Shown piece after piece: positions 1-10,735 of a DNA stretch of 64,000 nucleotides. Under the pieces are notes generated by a model. That model worked only from the letters and a program-made list of their open reading frames with translations. It had not been told where the DNA came from and ran no database searches. The translations under genes were made by a program, and so were the position numbers. The stretch is from NCBI GenBank assembly GCA_020698575.1, contig CM036244.1:23841034-23905033 (forward strand), in the 5' to 3' direction. Position 1 is the stretch's first letter; each line of letters begins with the position of its first letter. Origin of the DNA: Bostrychus sinensis (lineage: Eukaryota > Chordata > Actinopteri > Gobiiformes > Eleotridae).

Positions 1-250
1 GTCTGACCTAAAATTGAATAAAATTGAAAGTTTTTATATGTTTTTTTTTTTTTGTAAGCTGTGAGCTACACAGTAAAAAACACACCTCCCATGTAAACAA
101 AATACTAGACATTGACCACCCCACAAAGGTCAATGAAAAAGATTTTCATTGTGTTAAGGTCAATTTGAATTTCATTGCAACTTATGTACTGCATAATGTA
201 GTTTAAAAAAGATACATTTTATTTCCACAGCTAGAACAAAATCTGACAAA
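1..250. other. AT-rich unique DNA, nothing recognised
   Basis: No repeat, gene or RNA signature is visible. A T-rich run lies near the start. The short open frame beginning near base 24 is mostly low-complexity Phe and has no splice or promoter context. Confidence 0.5.
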
Positions 251-397
251 GTGGAGTGCATGTCCTCTCTAGGTAACTGTGGGTTCTCTCCAACTTCCTC
301 CCACTGTCAGACATGCAAGTAAATTGGTGAATCTTAATTGCCCCTAGTGAATGAACTGTGAGCATGAATGGTTGTCTGTAAGTCTATGTCTCTTGCC
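251..397 (+). repeat. Fragment of a dispersed fish repeat (body of tRNA-headed family A)
   Basis: The stretch runs through wording typical of a very common fish interspersed repeat: a cytosine-rich 'aacttcctcccactgtcaga' segment, then 'acatgcaagtaaattggtga', then 'aattgcccctagtgaatga' and 'gaatggttgtctgtaagtct'. The same order recurs at 14008-14100, and the tRNA-like head of the family is seen at 33770-33890. This copy lacks the head, so it is a truncated, diverged body. The family identity comes from memory of fish repeats. Confidence 0.6.
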
Positions 398-1779
398 GAT
401 CATTTAATGAAATAATATATGAAATAATTCTTTCGTTTTCATCATATTGTCTCACACAGTATACGCAAACGCCACTTTATTTATTCCACTGATTACTAAC
501 CTCTCTAAATAAACTTAAACAATTAAGAATGCACAAGGTTAGGATAAAGTTAATGTAGAAATGTAAAAATGATATAAAGAATAACAGGTTCATCTGCAGA
601 TAATTCTGCACCAATGTAAAACACAAATGTAATATAATGTATGTACAATTTGTAAAAACTACATAATTTCATCACCACAATGTTTTGTCACTAAAGTATG
701 GTTCAGTTATCCTATAAACAGAAAAATAATATATCTAAGGACAGACATATGAAGTCAGCAGTGAGTTTATGGAGATTGAAGAGCATGAAGCATGACGGTC
801 ATCCTAACCTCAGTCATGGTAGAGTAGTCCAATATCATCATTCTTATGTCCTAAAAAAGCCTTTGAAAGAACATCAGAGATGGTGCGCGAGCTGCCAATC
901 ATAACAGTCAGTAGTCTCCACCTGGAGTTAGGGGTCAGTGTAAGATCAGTGTTTCGTCTCTGTCAAAATATTGTAGGAAAAAAAAGCAATGAGGTTTAGA
1001 TGAACCCAAAACAAAAGAAACAAACAAGTGACATTTCTGGAGCAGGCAAGGCCATATTTGGTTGTAAAGAATACACAAAACAAATCATTTATTCTTTCAT
1101 GACACCTTGTGTCTGGAGGTAGTATTTTTGGCCCTATCTTGCAATATAAAAAAACATACCCCATTTGCTGCAGTGGAAAACACTCTCTCATTTTAAAATA
1201 GTAGGGATCTTCATGTCATTATGTCATCAGTCTAACACAGTCTCCCCAGCAAATTTTCAAAACCTAATACTTACACCACAGGAGCCCACAAGTCCTGTCT
1301 TTCCTACTTCTATAGTAGATAATCAGATTATGTTGCACAGTGCTGCTGCATACATTTGCATATCTGTAAAAGAGAAAAAAGCTAATTTAAGTAGGGCACT
1401 GCCATTCCTTAAGTTTTGTATAATGTGTGGTCTACTATTAATGGGGTCACACAACACAAGCTCATGTTAAGGTTAATGTTTGTTTTTGTTTTGTTTTGTT
1501 TTGTTTTTTTAAATTTTGGCTGAAATACATTTCTCAGTGAAATGTTTACATGTAAGTAGAGAAATTTCAATTATTGGCTCATTTTTTATCACTATACCAC
1601 CAGCTAGCTTCTATTATGGTTGTTTAGTTTGTTTAATCTCTCATGCCATAGCCTATGTGGTGTTTTGGTGTTTTTGGGAGGCACTATTATCAAGTAAAGA
1701 ATGTATTTTTTAATGTGTTGTATGCCATTTCATAAAATCAAAGTGTTATCACTGATACTTATAAGCTGATGGTGAGTAA
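398..1779. other. Unique AT-rich stretch with a TTTTG-type simple repeat
   Basis: No gene is supported. A short (TTTTG)n-like tract lies at about 1480-1508. Open frames at 946-1191 (minus) and 1165-1470 (plus) overlap, have no recognisable domain and are about the length expected by chance. Confidence 0.5.
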
Positions 1780-1802
1780 TTTTTTTTTTTTTTTTTTTTT
1801 TT
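1780..1802. repeat. Poly-T tract (about 23 T)
   Basis: An uninterrupted homopolymer run. No target duplication or retroposon body is seen beside it, so it is listed as a simple repeat only. Confidence 0.9.
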
Positions 1803-3235
1803 GCATTTACACCTACAAACATTTAGAGCTACTGAAAACTACCCAGACCACTAGAAGGCAACATTAAGCAGCAGTGTGGGTCCTGCTTGTAAACATGGGA
1901 GAAATCTTATTGTAAGGACTTAGTTCAGCTATACCAATTGTCCAGTATGTTGCATGTAAACATACTAAGTAATGAATGATTAAAGTGTGTAAAAGAGATA
2001 TGTCTAAAGGAAAAGCTCTTTTTTTTAATCGCTCATCTTGCTCTGACCTATAGTCATATGGTTGTCCTGTGGAGTAGTGACCTCAAAACTCTATACTCAC
2101 AACCCGGAGCCTTTGTGACAAGAGTTTGATGATCCAGAAAGACCTTAGACTCAAGGCTGCTCCTGCACATATAAGAGAGTCTGCCAGGGTAGTTCAGGCC
2201 ACCTCCCACGAGCTTCATTTTGGAAGCCACAAATCTACTGAGAAATGAGAAGAACACATTTACTCTTCCAATAAAAAGAATGCTATTTGCAGTATTTTAT
2301 TGCAGAAAAGACACTATGCCAAAACAAAAGCCATTAGGTGTACACTGTGCTTCAAGTTCCTAATTGGTTGAAAAAGTGGGGTGAAATACAAATGTATCAC
2401 CACCAATTATCACAACCACAGTTACAGAGACAGCAGATATTTGTGTCAGAGTAAAATATGCTAGACTTATGAATAATGCTTTCTGTAAAAGTCTTGTCGA
2501 AGGTGGTTCATGGTCCTATAAGAAAATAATATATTTCTCCCGCTGACGTTTTGGGTCGGCAAAGTTTCTTCACATGGACTCTTGGCACAACATATTCGGT
2601 AAATCTTGTCAGAACTGTACTTGAGGCATTGCACTACATCAATCACTGTCCCTAGTGAGGATAGAGACAGAGAAACCAGATGAAGCCTGGCTTGCAGGTG
2701 ACACACACTTGGTGTAAAAAATTCAATACTCCTGACTCTCAGACCTTGGCAAAACTCTCTAATGAACAGGGGACAGTATGTACCGAGCAAGTACCTCAGA
2801 CAAGTGGTGCCACAAGTTAGACTTCCAGTAACATGGATAACTATTACCATTTAAACATTACAACACACTTAATATTGGTAGAATATTTCAGAAAACCAAT
2901 CTGCTTAAAGGTCAACTATTTGGCTTATTCACATTTTCATTCCTACTTTAGTAAAATAGATGCTTTTATGATCGCATAAGGCAAGTACCAAGGCATTTAG
3001 TGGCAGACTAGAATATTTTCCTTAGAATATTGAACAAAGTAATCCGCTAATGTGTATAAAATTTAAGATCTTGTGAGCCAATGATTAAACACTCAATTAG
3101 AGCTCTATAGAGATCTCTGACTAATTGGAGTCATAGACTGGTGAACATTTTTTTTCACAATACAATATAGCTCTGTGTTGACAAAAAACAATGTTAAAAA
3201 GTAACAGCAGTCAGAGTGTACAGACCTTATCTGAT
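1803..3235. other. Unique stretch, no gene recognised
   Basis: The longest frame is 127 codons on the minus strand at 2467-2850. It contains several Cys but no domain I recognise, no obvious splice sites and no relative elsewhere in the window. The DNA reading 'gaaactttgccgacccaaaa' on the minus strand near 2560 resembles wording seen downstream of some retroelements, but too little matches to make a call. Confidence 0.4.
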
Positions 3236-3560
3236 AGACCAGCAGAGGGCAGCAGAGGGCAGGAGAGTGCAGACTGTTGCCATCTTTTGAACACAAAGGA
3301 AAAAAAGCTTATTATTTCCTTAAATGTTTTGTATGATGTCATTTTACTACAAAAAAATAAACTGTGAGGAATCAGTGGAAACAGAGCTGTACACCGAGAG
3401 CAGAAGGGATGGTTCCTAGAAGAGCCTGGGGTTTTGAAGCCTCAGAATGGCCGTGCCAGAGAATAGAGGATTACACAAACAGGCAAAAATAAAGTAAAAC
3501 ACAACGCCAGGTATGTTTTTGATGAGAGAACAACATTATATAATGGTAGAAACCCCCAAA
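3236..3560 (+). mobile_element. Diverged copy of the TTAA-flanked MITE family (ends lost)
   Basis: This shares its internal order with the better-preserved copy at 18901-19355: 'agaccagcagaggg', then 'gcagactg', 'tcttttgaacac', 'atttccttaaa', 'gtatgatgtcattt', 'gcctcagaatggc', 'gtgccagagaatagaggatt', 'aggtatgtttttga' and finally an 'acaacattatataatggtag' segment. The terminal inverted repeats cannot be placed, so this is an internal relic. A short duplicated 'cagcagagggcag' motif sits near its left side. Confidence 0.65.
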
Positions 3561-3719
3561 ATTCAACTTAGTATGTGATATTTTGGTCCTTTACTGGCCT
3601 CTTGTGGCTGGAGTTAGTTTCTTGCAATGGTACCAAATTCTTTAAAATATTCCTGGACGCATGCAGTGTTCTGGATCTATGCCAAAAATCAATCACTTCT
3701 TCCTTGGCCTATTTCATAC

Positions 3720-3739
3720 AAAAAAAAAAAAAAAAAAAA
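3720..3739. repeat. Poly-A tract
   Basis: About 19-20 consecutive A, followed by an AAAT-rich stretch. No retroposon body is identified upstream. Confidence 0.85.
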
Positions 3740-6067
3740 GATAAATAAAAAAAATCTACCATTGCTTTTGCGTTGCTCTGCCAATAGACTAACTAACCAA
3801 CAAACCTCACAAACAAAAATCCAAGGCCAGCAAAAACATAAGAACCTTGAGGTTACGATACAGTACTAGTTTTGAGAAAATAGCCCAAACCCATAACAGT
3901 GGCGATTTTACTTTACTTGACCACTGTGACTTTGGGCATCTTTTTCCTTCTAATAAGAATTTCAAATAGGAATGATGGAAGAAGCCTCTGTAATGAAACA
4001 GCACACAAAGGGCTTACAAGTAAAACAAAAACAGGTCACAGGTCTCCTGATATTAATACACTTTGTCCTGGAACTAATGCCGTTCACACTAAAAACCTCA
4101 TACTGTGCCATCATTAAGCAGGGTGAAGGAGCTGGGTGCATAAATCTCATTGCAGGTGCTTGATACAGGTTTTGTGTGGCAGTCAGAAAAAGAGGCAAGT
4201 GGGCGGATGAGGGGATTAGACAGCTCTTGGTAGATCTTCATTAAAAAGATCAATGTCTGAGGAGAAGCTCATTAATGCGGCTAAATCAGGTTATAAACCT
4301 GGACTGCCAGATTAGTGGTCGCTAAAACAGTCAAGAGCAGAAATTAATGTGGAAACAGGGACAATAGGGGAGTGAGTTGTTATCAGAAATCTAAAAGCTA
4401 TTTCTACACACCCCAACCAATTTATCAAGTCTAGTAGAAGACTGTTGTGTGATGGCCTCAGCTGTCACTACTGCATTATGGCTGAACTGCAGTTTTTTTT
4501 TCCATTACATTGATGTGAGTATAAAAGAATGACAGATCTGGTCTTGGAGATGTAAAACAGTTACGCATTGTAAATGGTAAATGTCAGTCTGATACAACTT
4601 CAGTGTTTTGAAAAAGAAAACTGACATGCTTTTATTCTGCATAATACGAGCAAGTAACTGGTTTTGTGTACTTCATTTGAAGTGGTTTTAAGAGATGAAG
4701 AAGTGGTTGGTGAATTATTTCTGATGTTGACTTGAGTTGTCAGGAGCAGAGAAATTATATATCCTGCAGTTTAATATGACATCTCAACCTATAGACGTGA
4801 AAGTATAAATAAATGAGACAGATGGTGAAGCTAGAGTGTAAAAACAGACATCTAAGGCAAGAAATTACCTATAATATGTTCCAACATGTATAGGAGTAAT
4901 TAATAAAATGTTTAATCAGTGATATGGTTAGAAAAAAAAAAGAAAAAACAAATGTCATATGTCCCATTAGATTTTGTTCTAACTTCATAAAATGGTGAGA
5001 CTAGCTAAATTATGTAGGCTACACTGAACGTGATGATATGCAGTTTGCACTTAAATAAAGAAATGCTATATATATAAAATGTATAAAGTACAATAAATAA
5101 AAAAATACTAAGACCATGAAAATACTGATAGTATGAGAATTTGTAGCACAAGCTTAACTGTACCTGCTCTGTAGCTAGCTGTTGTAGCCTCGTTTTAAAA
5201 TGGGCACTTTGTCAAATTCAGGACTGCAATTTCAGGCAAAGTTTTCTGGTGGCTTGAGTCCACAGGATTACTCTCTCTGAATGCTGCGAGGAGAAAATTG
5301 GGTTACAAATAAGTTTAACTTTGTATACAGAAGGTAATTAGCATTTTAAAAGAAGGTGCACACTGCTTCTTGTTTCTAGCTAAGTTGATGCTAATACTTT
5401 TTTCAGCTGCTCAATGAAGATTATTCTCGCTGTTACTTTTTCTTCAACTTACCAATGTTGCAAAGAAGCGTTTTTGTGTATATTGAATTGTGCTAATAGA
5501 TTTATAATATATTATATCCATTATAATATAATATAATGGATATATGTATTTATATTTATTGTATTATTTATATTTAGGGACCAGGATGGCATATTCTAAA
5601 CAAACCAATTTAAAAATGTAATGCAGTACTTTGTTACATTCCACCATCATATTTTTTATTATTCTCAAAGTTCCAACCCTTATGCCTTAAAGACAAAAGT
5701 AAAGGATTATTGCACTTTCTCAAGGTCAAGGAGCACTTACCACCCGAAAACATAATGTGGTAAACCCACTTGTGTCGGGACACGCCAACTTCAATAAACC
5801 CTCTATCCATACACATGGCTCTAAGGCAGACAGCAGCTCTGGAATATGCTGCTCCCATATTTGATTTGTGAGAAACGTGGAGGAGATGTAAAGTGGGAAA
5901 GGATTTCATTTTCCCCTCAGGCAGCCTCTATCATTTTAAGAATTACAAGCCTCGCTGCTGTCTGTTTGAGATCCTAGAATCTGGAAAACTGAGACAACCA
6001 GGCTGTGGTGCACATTTTATACTTGATGTTCTTGTTTTGAAAGATCAGGTCAAAATGTAGAGTATAG
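3740..6067. other. Mostly unique DNA; possible conserved non-coding block at 4180-4390
   Basis: No gene is supported. The part from about 4180 to 4390 is higher in complexity than its surroundings, free of recognisable repeats and carries several homeodomain-type cores ('cattaatgcg', 'gattagtgg', 'aaattaatg', 'ttataaac'). That is the texture of vertebrate enhancers but is not evidence of function. The rest is AT-rich. Confidence 0.3.
5513..5544. repeat. Perfect AT-rich inverted repeat, 13-bp arms
   Basis: Left arm tatatccattata (5513-5525) and right arm tataatggatata (5532-5544) are exact reverse complements with a 6-nt spacer. It could extrude as a small hairpin. No element boundary is visible around it. 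Confidence 0.85.
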
Positions 6068-6140
6068 GGTGCATGGTAGAACAGTTGATAGTGCTTGTCT
6101 CTCAGCAAGTAGGTTGTGGGTTCGATTCCCTGGACTGGCC
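6068..6140 (+). repeat. tRNA-like retroposon head (family A type)
   Basis: The segment reads 'gcatggtagaacagttgata', then 'ctctcagcaagtaggttg', then 'gggttcgattccctggac'. The last part contains a good pol III B box (GGTTCGATTCC). The layout matches the head of the repeat at 33770-33890. No cloverleaf can be closed, so this is a retroposon remnant and not a tRNA gene. Confidence 0.6.
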
Positions 6141-6440
6141 AACTCACAATCTCTGAAGTGTACAGTACTATATTTAGGCTGTTAGTAAGGCATTACATTC
6201 TGACCATCAATATTTAATTTGCTTCATAATCTAAGTCTAGACTTTTCAGTCTTGCAGTTGAATTGGTAGCTAAGTATTTGCTGAAAACTTTGCTTTGTAT
6301 AAAGTTTCCAAGTATTTGTTGAAAATGTAACCATTTATGCTCAAGTCACTGGAATCATTACCAATGTTATGTTTATAGGCCAAGTTAGGCCATTTGTAAT
6401 TAGATGTTACTGTAGGTTTACTTTGAGATGCAACATCAGC

Positions 6441-6448
6441 TTCTACAA
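6441..6448. repeat. Left target-site duplication TTCTACAA
   Basis: This is identical to 6716-6723 on the other side of the hAT MITE (8 of 8). Confidence 0.9.
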
Positions 6449-6715
6449 CAGTGCTTACCAAAGTGGGGTCCAGGTCCCCCCGGTGGGCTGCGAAGGCACT
6501 GCAGGGGGGCCGCCAGAAGTTGTCATCATTAAGTATATAAAAATAAATGAGTTTACAATGAATTATAATGAAGTGTTTATTTTAAAATATCACTCAAATA
6601 AACAATTTGAGCCAACAAAAATGGCACTGACTTTTGAATACAGAGAAGTTTCATTATTAGGGGTCCACGTGGGATTGTCTGACTTTTTAAGGGCTCCAGA
6701 CTTTGGGAAAGGCTG
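6449..6715. mobile_element. Non-autonomous hAT element (MITE), 267 bp
   Basis: The termini are imperfect inverted repeats: CAGTGCTTACCAAAG on the left and, reverse-complemented, CAGCCTTTCCCAAAG on the right. The element is flanked by a perfect 8-bp direct repeat TTCTACAA (6441-6448 and 6716-6723). An 8-bp target duplication and CAG...-type ends are hallmarks of the hAT superfamily. There is no room for a transposase, so movement would have needed one supplied elsewhere. The same terminal wording occurs at 15542, 20863 and 34871, which suggests one related group. The perfect duplication points to a later insertion than those copies. Open frames of 140 and 148 codons that cross this element are chance frames. 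Confidence 0.85.
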
Positions 6716-6723
6716 TTCTACAA
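6716..6723. repeat. Right target-site duplication TTCTACAA
   Basis: Exact partner of 6441-6448. Confidence 0.9.
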
Positions 6724-6814
6724 AATACTTGTCAAAAATATATACAGTATCTTTGCGTAATACTAATAATAGAAAAATACAGAATGCATGAAAAACTTTC
6801 AAGGTACCATGGTT

Positions 6815-6965
6815 ATGTGAATTGGTTACTCCTAATTCCCCAAAGTGAATGAATGAGTCAATATGTCTTGTGTCAGAACTGACAATGTCCAGGTTGTGAC
6901 CCTTAGTTGCAGGGATAGGCTGCAGCCTCCTGCAGCCCCTGACCTCATAAGCACAAGCAGAGGAA
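6815..6965 (+). repeat. Body and 3' part of family A repeat
   Basis: The order 'ctaattccccaaagtgaatg', 'gttgtgacccttagttgcag', 'ggataggctgcagcctcc' and 'gcccctgacctcataagcac' mirrors the 3' half of the common fish repeat seen at 251-397 and 44480-44585. It is diverged and has no head. Confidence 0.55.
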
Positions 6966-7990
6966 TGAAGAGTATTCAAGTTGGTTGAATATTTGAGAGA
7001 AGCTATAGACAGTTTTTGCCAAATTGTGCCCCTCACTGGTTCGAGTCAAGCACAAAATCAGAACTCTTGAACCATTAAGCCATTTTGATGCCCCAGTACA
7101 ACTTCAATAGATGCTCTGAGTTGCTCTGTTATCTCCTGCCAGAACCAAACGAGAACACTAGTGCTTGTAACAGTCTGATACACCGTTGCTTTTAAACAGA
7201 AATTATATTTACTTTAATCATCAATTGGCTTTCCAGTGTGGGCTTTTGCTTATCAGTGTTCCACATTCACTAATTTGGCCATTTTGTATATTCTGGCATC
7301 ACTTAATACGCACAATGTTTTTTAAACCTTTGTCACAAGGGTCTGTGTGTTTTTGCGTGTTGATAATATTTTCAATGCAGTAAATAATAACAGCTGGCAA
7401 TACTGCCCCCTAGTTCCAGACAGTGGAAATGGTTGGAGAAATACTGACAACCTTTCTGAATGCATGTGTTAAGAAAATATACAAAAGGCCACATATTACC
7501 TTTGACCCTTCATGTTCACCGAGATCTGAAATATACATGGTGGAGTTTTAAATATGCAAGACTTCATATGCACATTTTTTACATTTGCATAAAAATCACA
7601 CGTTCTATTCTAAACAGTGTGCAAAAGTCAAAATGACAGACGCCGTCACAGTATCCAGCGGCCCCTAGACACTTGTTCATTCAGCGCTGTTGTTTGGAGT
7701 GTCAAACAGACGGAAGGGATGCGGATACATCACATACAATAGATGGCACGCTCAAGACTGCAGACGTACAAAAGAATATATCCCACGGATTTGCATTCAT
7801 TCCCAGGAGAGGTGCTACTCGCTGCAGTGCACATCCAGCCGGAACAAAAATCTGTCTGTTCTTACATTTGAAATTATTCAAAAAACCTGCATCTGGTACA
7901 TTAAGTGTACTGTTTTCTGCTTGGATGATGTCTAGACGAGTAGCCGCACCTTCAAATCCTGCATGGGCGGGTAGACAGAGGGGCAAAGTG
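6966..7990. other. Unique stretch, including a segment open in several frames
   Basis: At 7673-8020 three overlapping frames on both strands stay open (up to 115 codons). Simultaneous openness in several frames reflects few stop-like triplets rather than coding. No domain, splice site or start context is convincing. The block ends directly at the AGT-array element. Confidence 0.4.
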
Positions 7991-8720
7991 ACTAGATACT
8001 TTTACTCAAGTCAGCTTTGAGGAAAGGAGGAGTAGGAGAAGCAGTATTAGTTGTAACGGCAGCAGTGTAGTAGTAGATGTAGCAGTAGTAGTAGCAGAAG
8101 CAGCAGGAGTAGCAATGTCAGTAGCAAGAGTAATAGTAGGAGTAGTGGGAGTAGCAGCAGTGTTGTAGTAGTAGTACTGAAAGTCATGGCAGTCATAGCA
8201 GTAGTAGTGGTAGTAGTTGTAGCAGTAGTAGTATTGTAGCAGGTGTAGTAGCAGTAGAAGTAGTAGCAGCAGCAGCAGCAGCAATTTTAGTAGTAGTGGC
8301 AGCAGTACTGGTAATGGTAGTTATAGAAGTAGCACCAGCTGGAATAGTAGCAATATCAGTATAGTAGTTGTAGTAGTAGTGGGAGTAGCAGCAGTATTGC
8401 AGTAGATGAAGCAGTAGTAGTGTCATTTGTAGGAGTAACAGTAGTAGCAGTATTAGTAGTTCTAGTGTTGCAGTGGTAATAGTAGCGGTAGTAGTAATAG
8501 CAAAGGCAACAGTATTAGTAGTAGCAGTAGAGACAGGACAGAGTAGTAGTACCAGTAATAGCAGTAGTAATAGTAGTAGTAGTAGTACCAGTAGTGCTAT
8601 GAGTAGTAGTAGTAGTCACTGAGGTAAGTACTTTGTACATCAGTAAAGCTTACATTGAATACTGTTTTACTTTTACTCTAGTAATAATTGTGTAATTACT
8701 TTTACTACCTGTGTCATAAT
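7991..8720. mobile_element. AGT-array carrier element, copy 1
   Basis: A degenerate AGT/AGC/GGT trinucleotide array (about 8028-8617) is bracketed by 'gatacttttactcaagtcag' on the left and 'aagtactttgtacatcagta' followed by 'ttacttttactctagtaata' on the right. The same flanking vocabulary (acttttactcaagt, agtacttt) surrounds every other AGT/ACT array in this window. Long Leu/Thr/Tyr-rich frames across the array are artefacts of the triplet repeat. Superfamily is unknown; the ends of this copy are poorly preserved. Confidence 0.6.
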
Positions 8721-9480
8721 ACTTTAAAGTAATACATCTCTGTGTTCAGTGTGTATTATTAATATCACAGTCAATACCTCTGCTTGTACACGTTGGTCTC
8801 TTAATGAAGAGCTGCTCAGAATGATCAGCACATACTCTCACACCAGTGATGAGGTGGAAGGACCTGAACCATGGGGATATGCTTCCATACAAAAAACAGC
8901 TTAGACATCAGTGTGCTTAGGGCGGCTTATAGACATCAAGCGTCTCAGTTTGGCTGCAGTTTTCCTGCACCCCTCTCCCCTGGCAAAAAGAAAAAAAAAA
9001 GTTTGGGGGGGAGGGCTTAGTAATTTCTTTGCATATAGCGTCTGCCACACAGAATGAAAGGAAGTCTGTTGAAATTCATGCGCGGCTGCGGTAGCTTAAG
9101 TTGAGGATTTGATGTGCGGTAAAGGGAGCTTAATTGGAAGAGGAGACATATTCCCGACTGCAGTAATTTTACACAATGTTAACATTAATTCAACTGTACC
9201 GGCCATATCCAGCCATGTCGCGGAAGATTTAATTTTCTCTGGGTGATATATGTTTGGATTCTGAGTTGGCGCTGGATATTACACAGCTTGAACGTGGAAG
9301 CTATGTCTCGAGGGCTTAATCAATGTCTCTGTGCTGTAGTTTTAAAGGTTATTTTGGAAAGATTAATATTTGATGGCTTATATCTAAGCAGACCTGCAGC
9401 TCCAACATGCATCTCATGTTTTTGGTTACATCCATGGTATATTGGCCCTAACTCACTCTGGTACTTTATCTGAAAAAAAG

Positions 9481-9533
<53 letters not shown>

Positions 9534-10537
9534 AACCCTGATCCAAGTAGTCCAGATTCACAGCAAAACTTATTTGGTTTACTCTGGAGTTCTTCTTTTT
9601 TTAACTGTATCTTGAATGTGACTATCTGGATGACTCAGAATTTCCACAAACTATTTTAAAATAAAATAATAATAACCTAATAGGCACACAACTGAATAAT
9701 CCATCAAATGTCTTACTTATTTAATTGTATTACCAAATATTGTTGCAGTCCCTATTGGTCATGGGTGGGATTGCAGTGTTTGTAGCACTGGTGTTTCTTA
9801 GTCAAGTGTGTTGAGAGGATAAAAGAGGTTTTGTTATAAATTTCCAGTAAACCTATTTTACATACATTCACCCTTTCAGCATTTTAAGAAAACTGTGTTC
9901 AGCCCATTACACCAACGTGCACGCAGCAACACAACACAGTCTTCTGCCTTGAATATGCTACTGAATGAACTACTTTGTCATTTAATCAAAATAGCAGCAG
10001 CAGTAATAATCAGTTATGACAGTTCCTCTGTAAACACAAAAGAATAAATATGCACTTTAGTAATTCCATTTTGAAAACCCACAAGCTCAAACAGTATCTG
10101 TCAGAAGCATCATCTTTTAGAGCCAAACTAATGTGTCAAAAAACCTCCTAATTGCTGCTTCTTTATCCAATAGCAGTTGTTTACGGCTCTGACTGAGGCA
10201 GGCTTGTAGCTTTGTGTCACATCCTTAATGCCAGAGAATCTGCATCTCTCCACAACAGGCCTGTCAGATCCACCAGCCAAGCCCTCTGCAAAGTTATTCG
10301 GCGGCTCGAGCAAGAAAACAGAAAAGTCTGTGATAGCACACAAATATACAATCCCAGCATGGCTTCTATTCCCAGTAGGCACCACTTTCTGCAACATAGT
10401 TCAGATTTCTTCCTCTTTTCATTCTGAACAGTTGTAATATTTAATAGACAAACAACTTCTTGTATGGACTTATTTATGAGATGCATTCTGTCTTTAAAAT
10501 GATAAAAATACAAATTCAAACAGAACATATTATAGTA
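8721..10537. other. Mostly unique stretch; possible conserved block about 9050-9250
   Basis: No gene is supported. About 9050-9250 is repeat-free and balanced in composition with 'gcttaattgga' and 'gatttaattttc' homeodomain-type cores. This is weak, composition-level evidence for a regulatory element. Confidence 0.3.
9481..9532. repeat. Poly-A run of 52
   Basis: Fifty-two consecutive A after 'tgaaaaaaag'. It is long enough to be a retroposon tail, but I find no target duplication or retroposon body beside it. Its length in the assembly should be treated as approximate. Confidence 0.9.
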
Positions 10538-10612
10538 GGGCTGCACAATTCAAATCTTTTGAATACTGCAATGATAGTATTACCTGCAATACAGTATTAG
10601 AAAGCAATACAA
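10538..10612 (+). repeat. Fragment of a 'gggctgcacaatt' dispersed repeat
   Basis: The start 'tagggctgcacaattcaaat' and the following 'ctgcaatgatagtatt' resemble a widespread fish DNA-transposon end (gggctgcacgatt type). The other end is not found. Confidence 0.45.
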
Positions 10613-10638
10613 GAATTTACTATTAAATACAGTGTTTG

Positions 10639-10735
10639 CTAGAAGCACTTAAAGAGCTGAGCCTCTACCAAGGCATTGGCCCTGTCTTGCAATGGTAAAG
10701 ACACAGTGCCTAGACCTGTGTGGTACAACTGCAAA
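10639..10735 (-). repeat. tRNA(Arg)-like SINE, 3' half
   Basis: On the minus strand this reads 'aggtctaggcactgtgtctt', 'taccattgcaagacagggcc', 'aatgccttggtagaggctca' and ends 'aagtgcttctagc'. This is the post-tRNA body of the SINE family described at 34461-34630. The tRNA-like head is missing. Confidence 0.7.

Noticed and set aside
2467..2850. 127-codon minus-strand frame as a possible gene
   Set aside because: No recognisable domain, no plausible promoter or splice context and no paralogue; within chance length for 64 kb in six frames.
6369..7036. 140- and 148-codon frames on opposite strands
   Set aside because: Both cross the boundaries of the hAT MITE and family A repeat, and neither shows a domain.
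7673..8020. 115-codon frame as a possible exon
   Set aside because: Other frames on both strands are open over the same bases, and the frame runs into the AGT carrier.
8006..8426. Long minus-strand frames rich in Leu, Thr and Tyr
   Set aside because: They translate the AGT/AGC trinucleotide array; any frame through such an array stays open.
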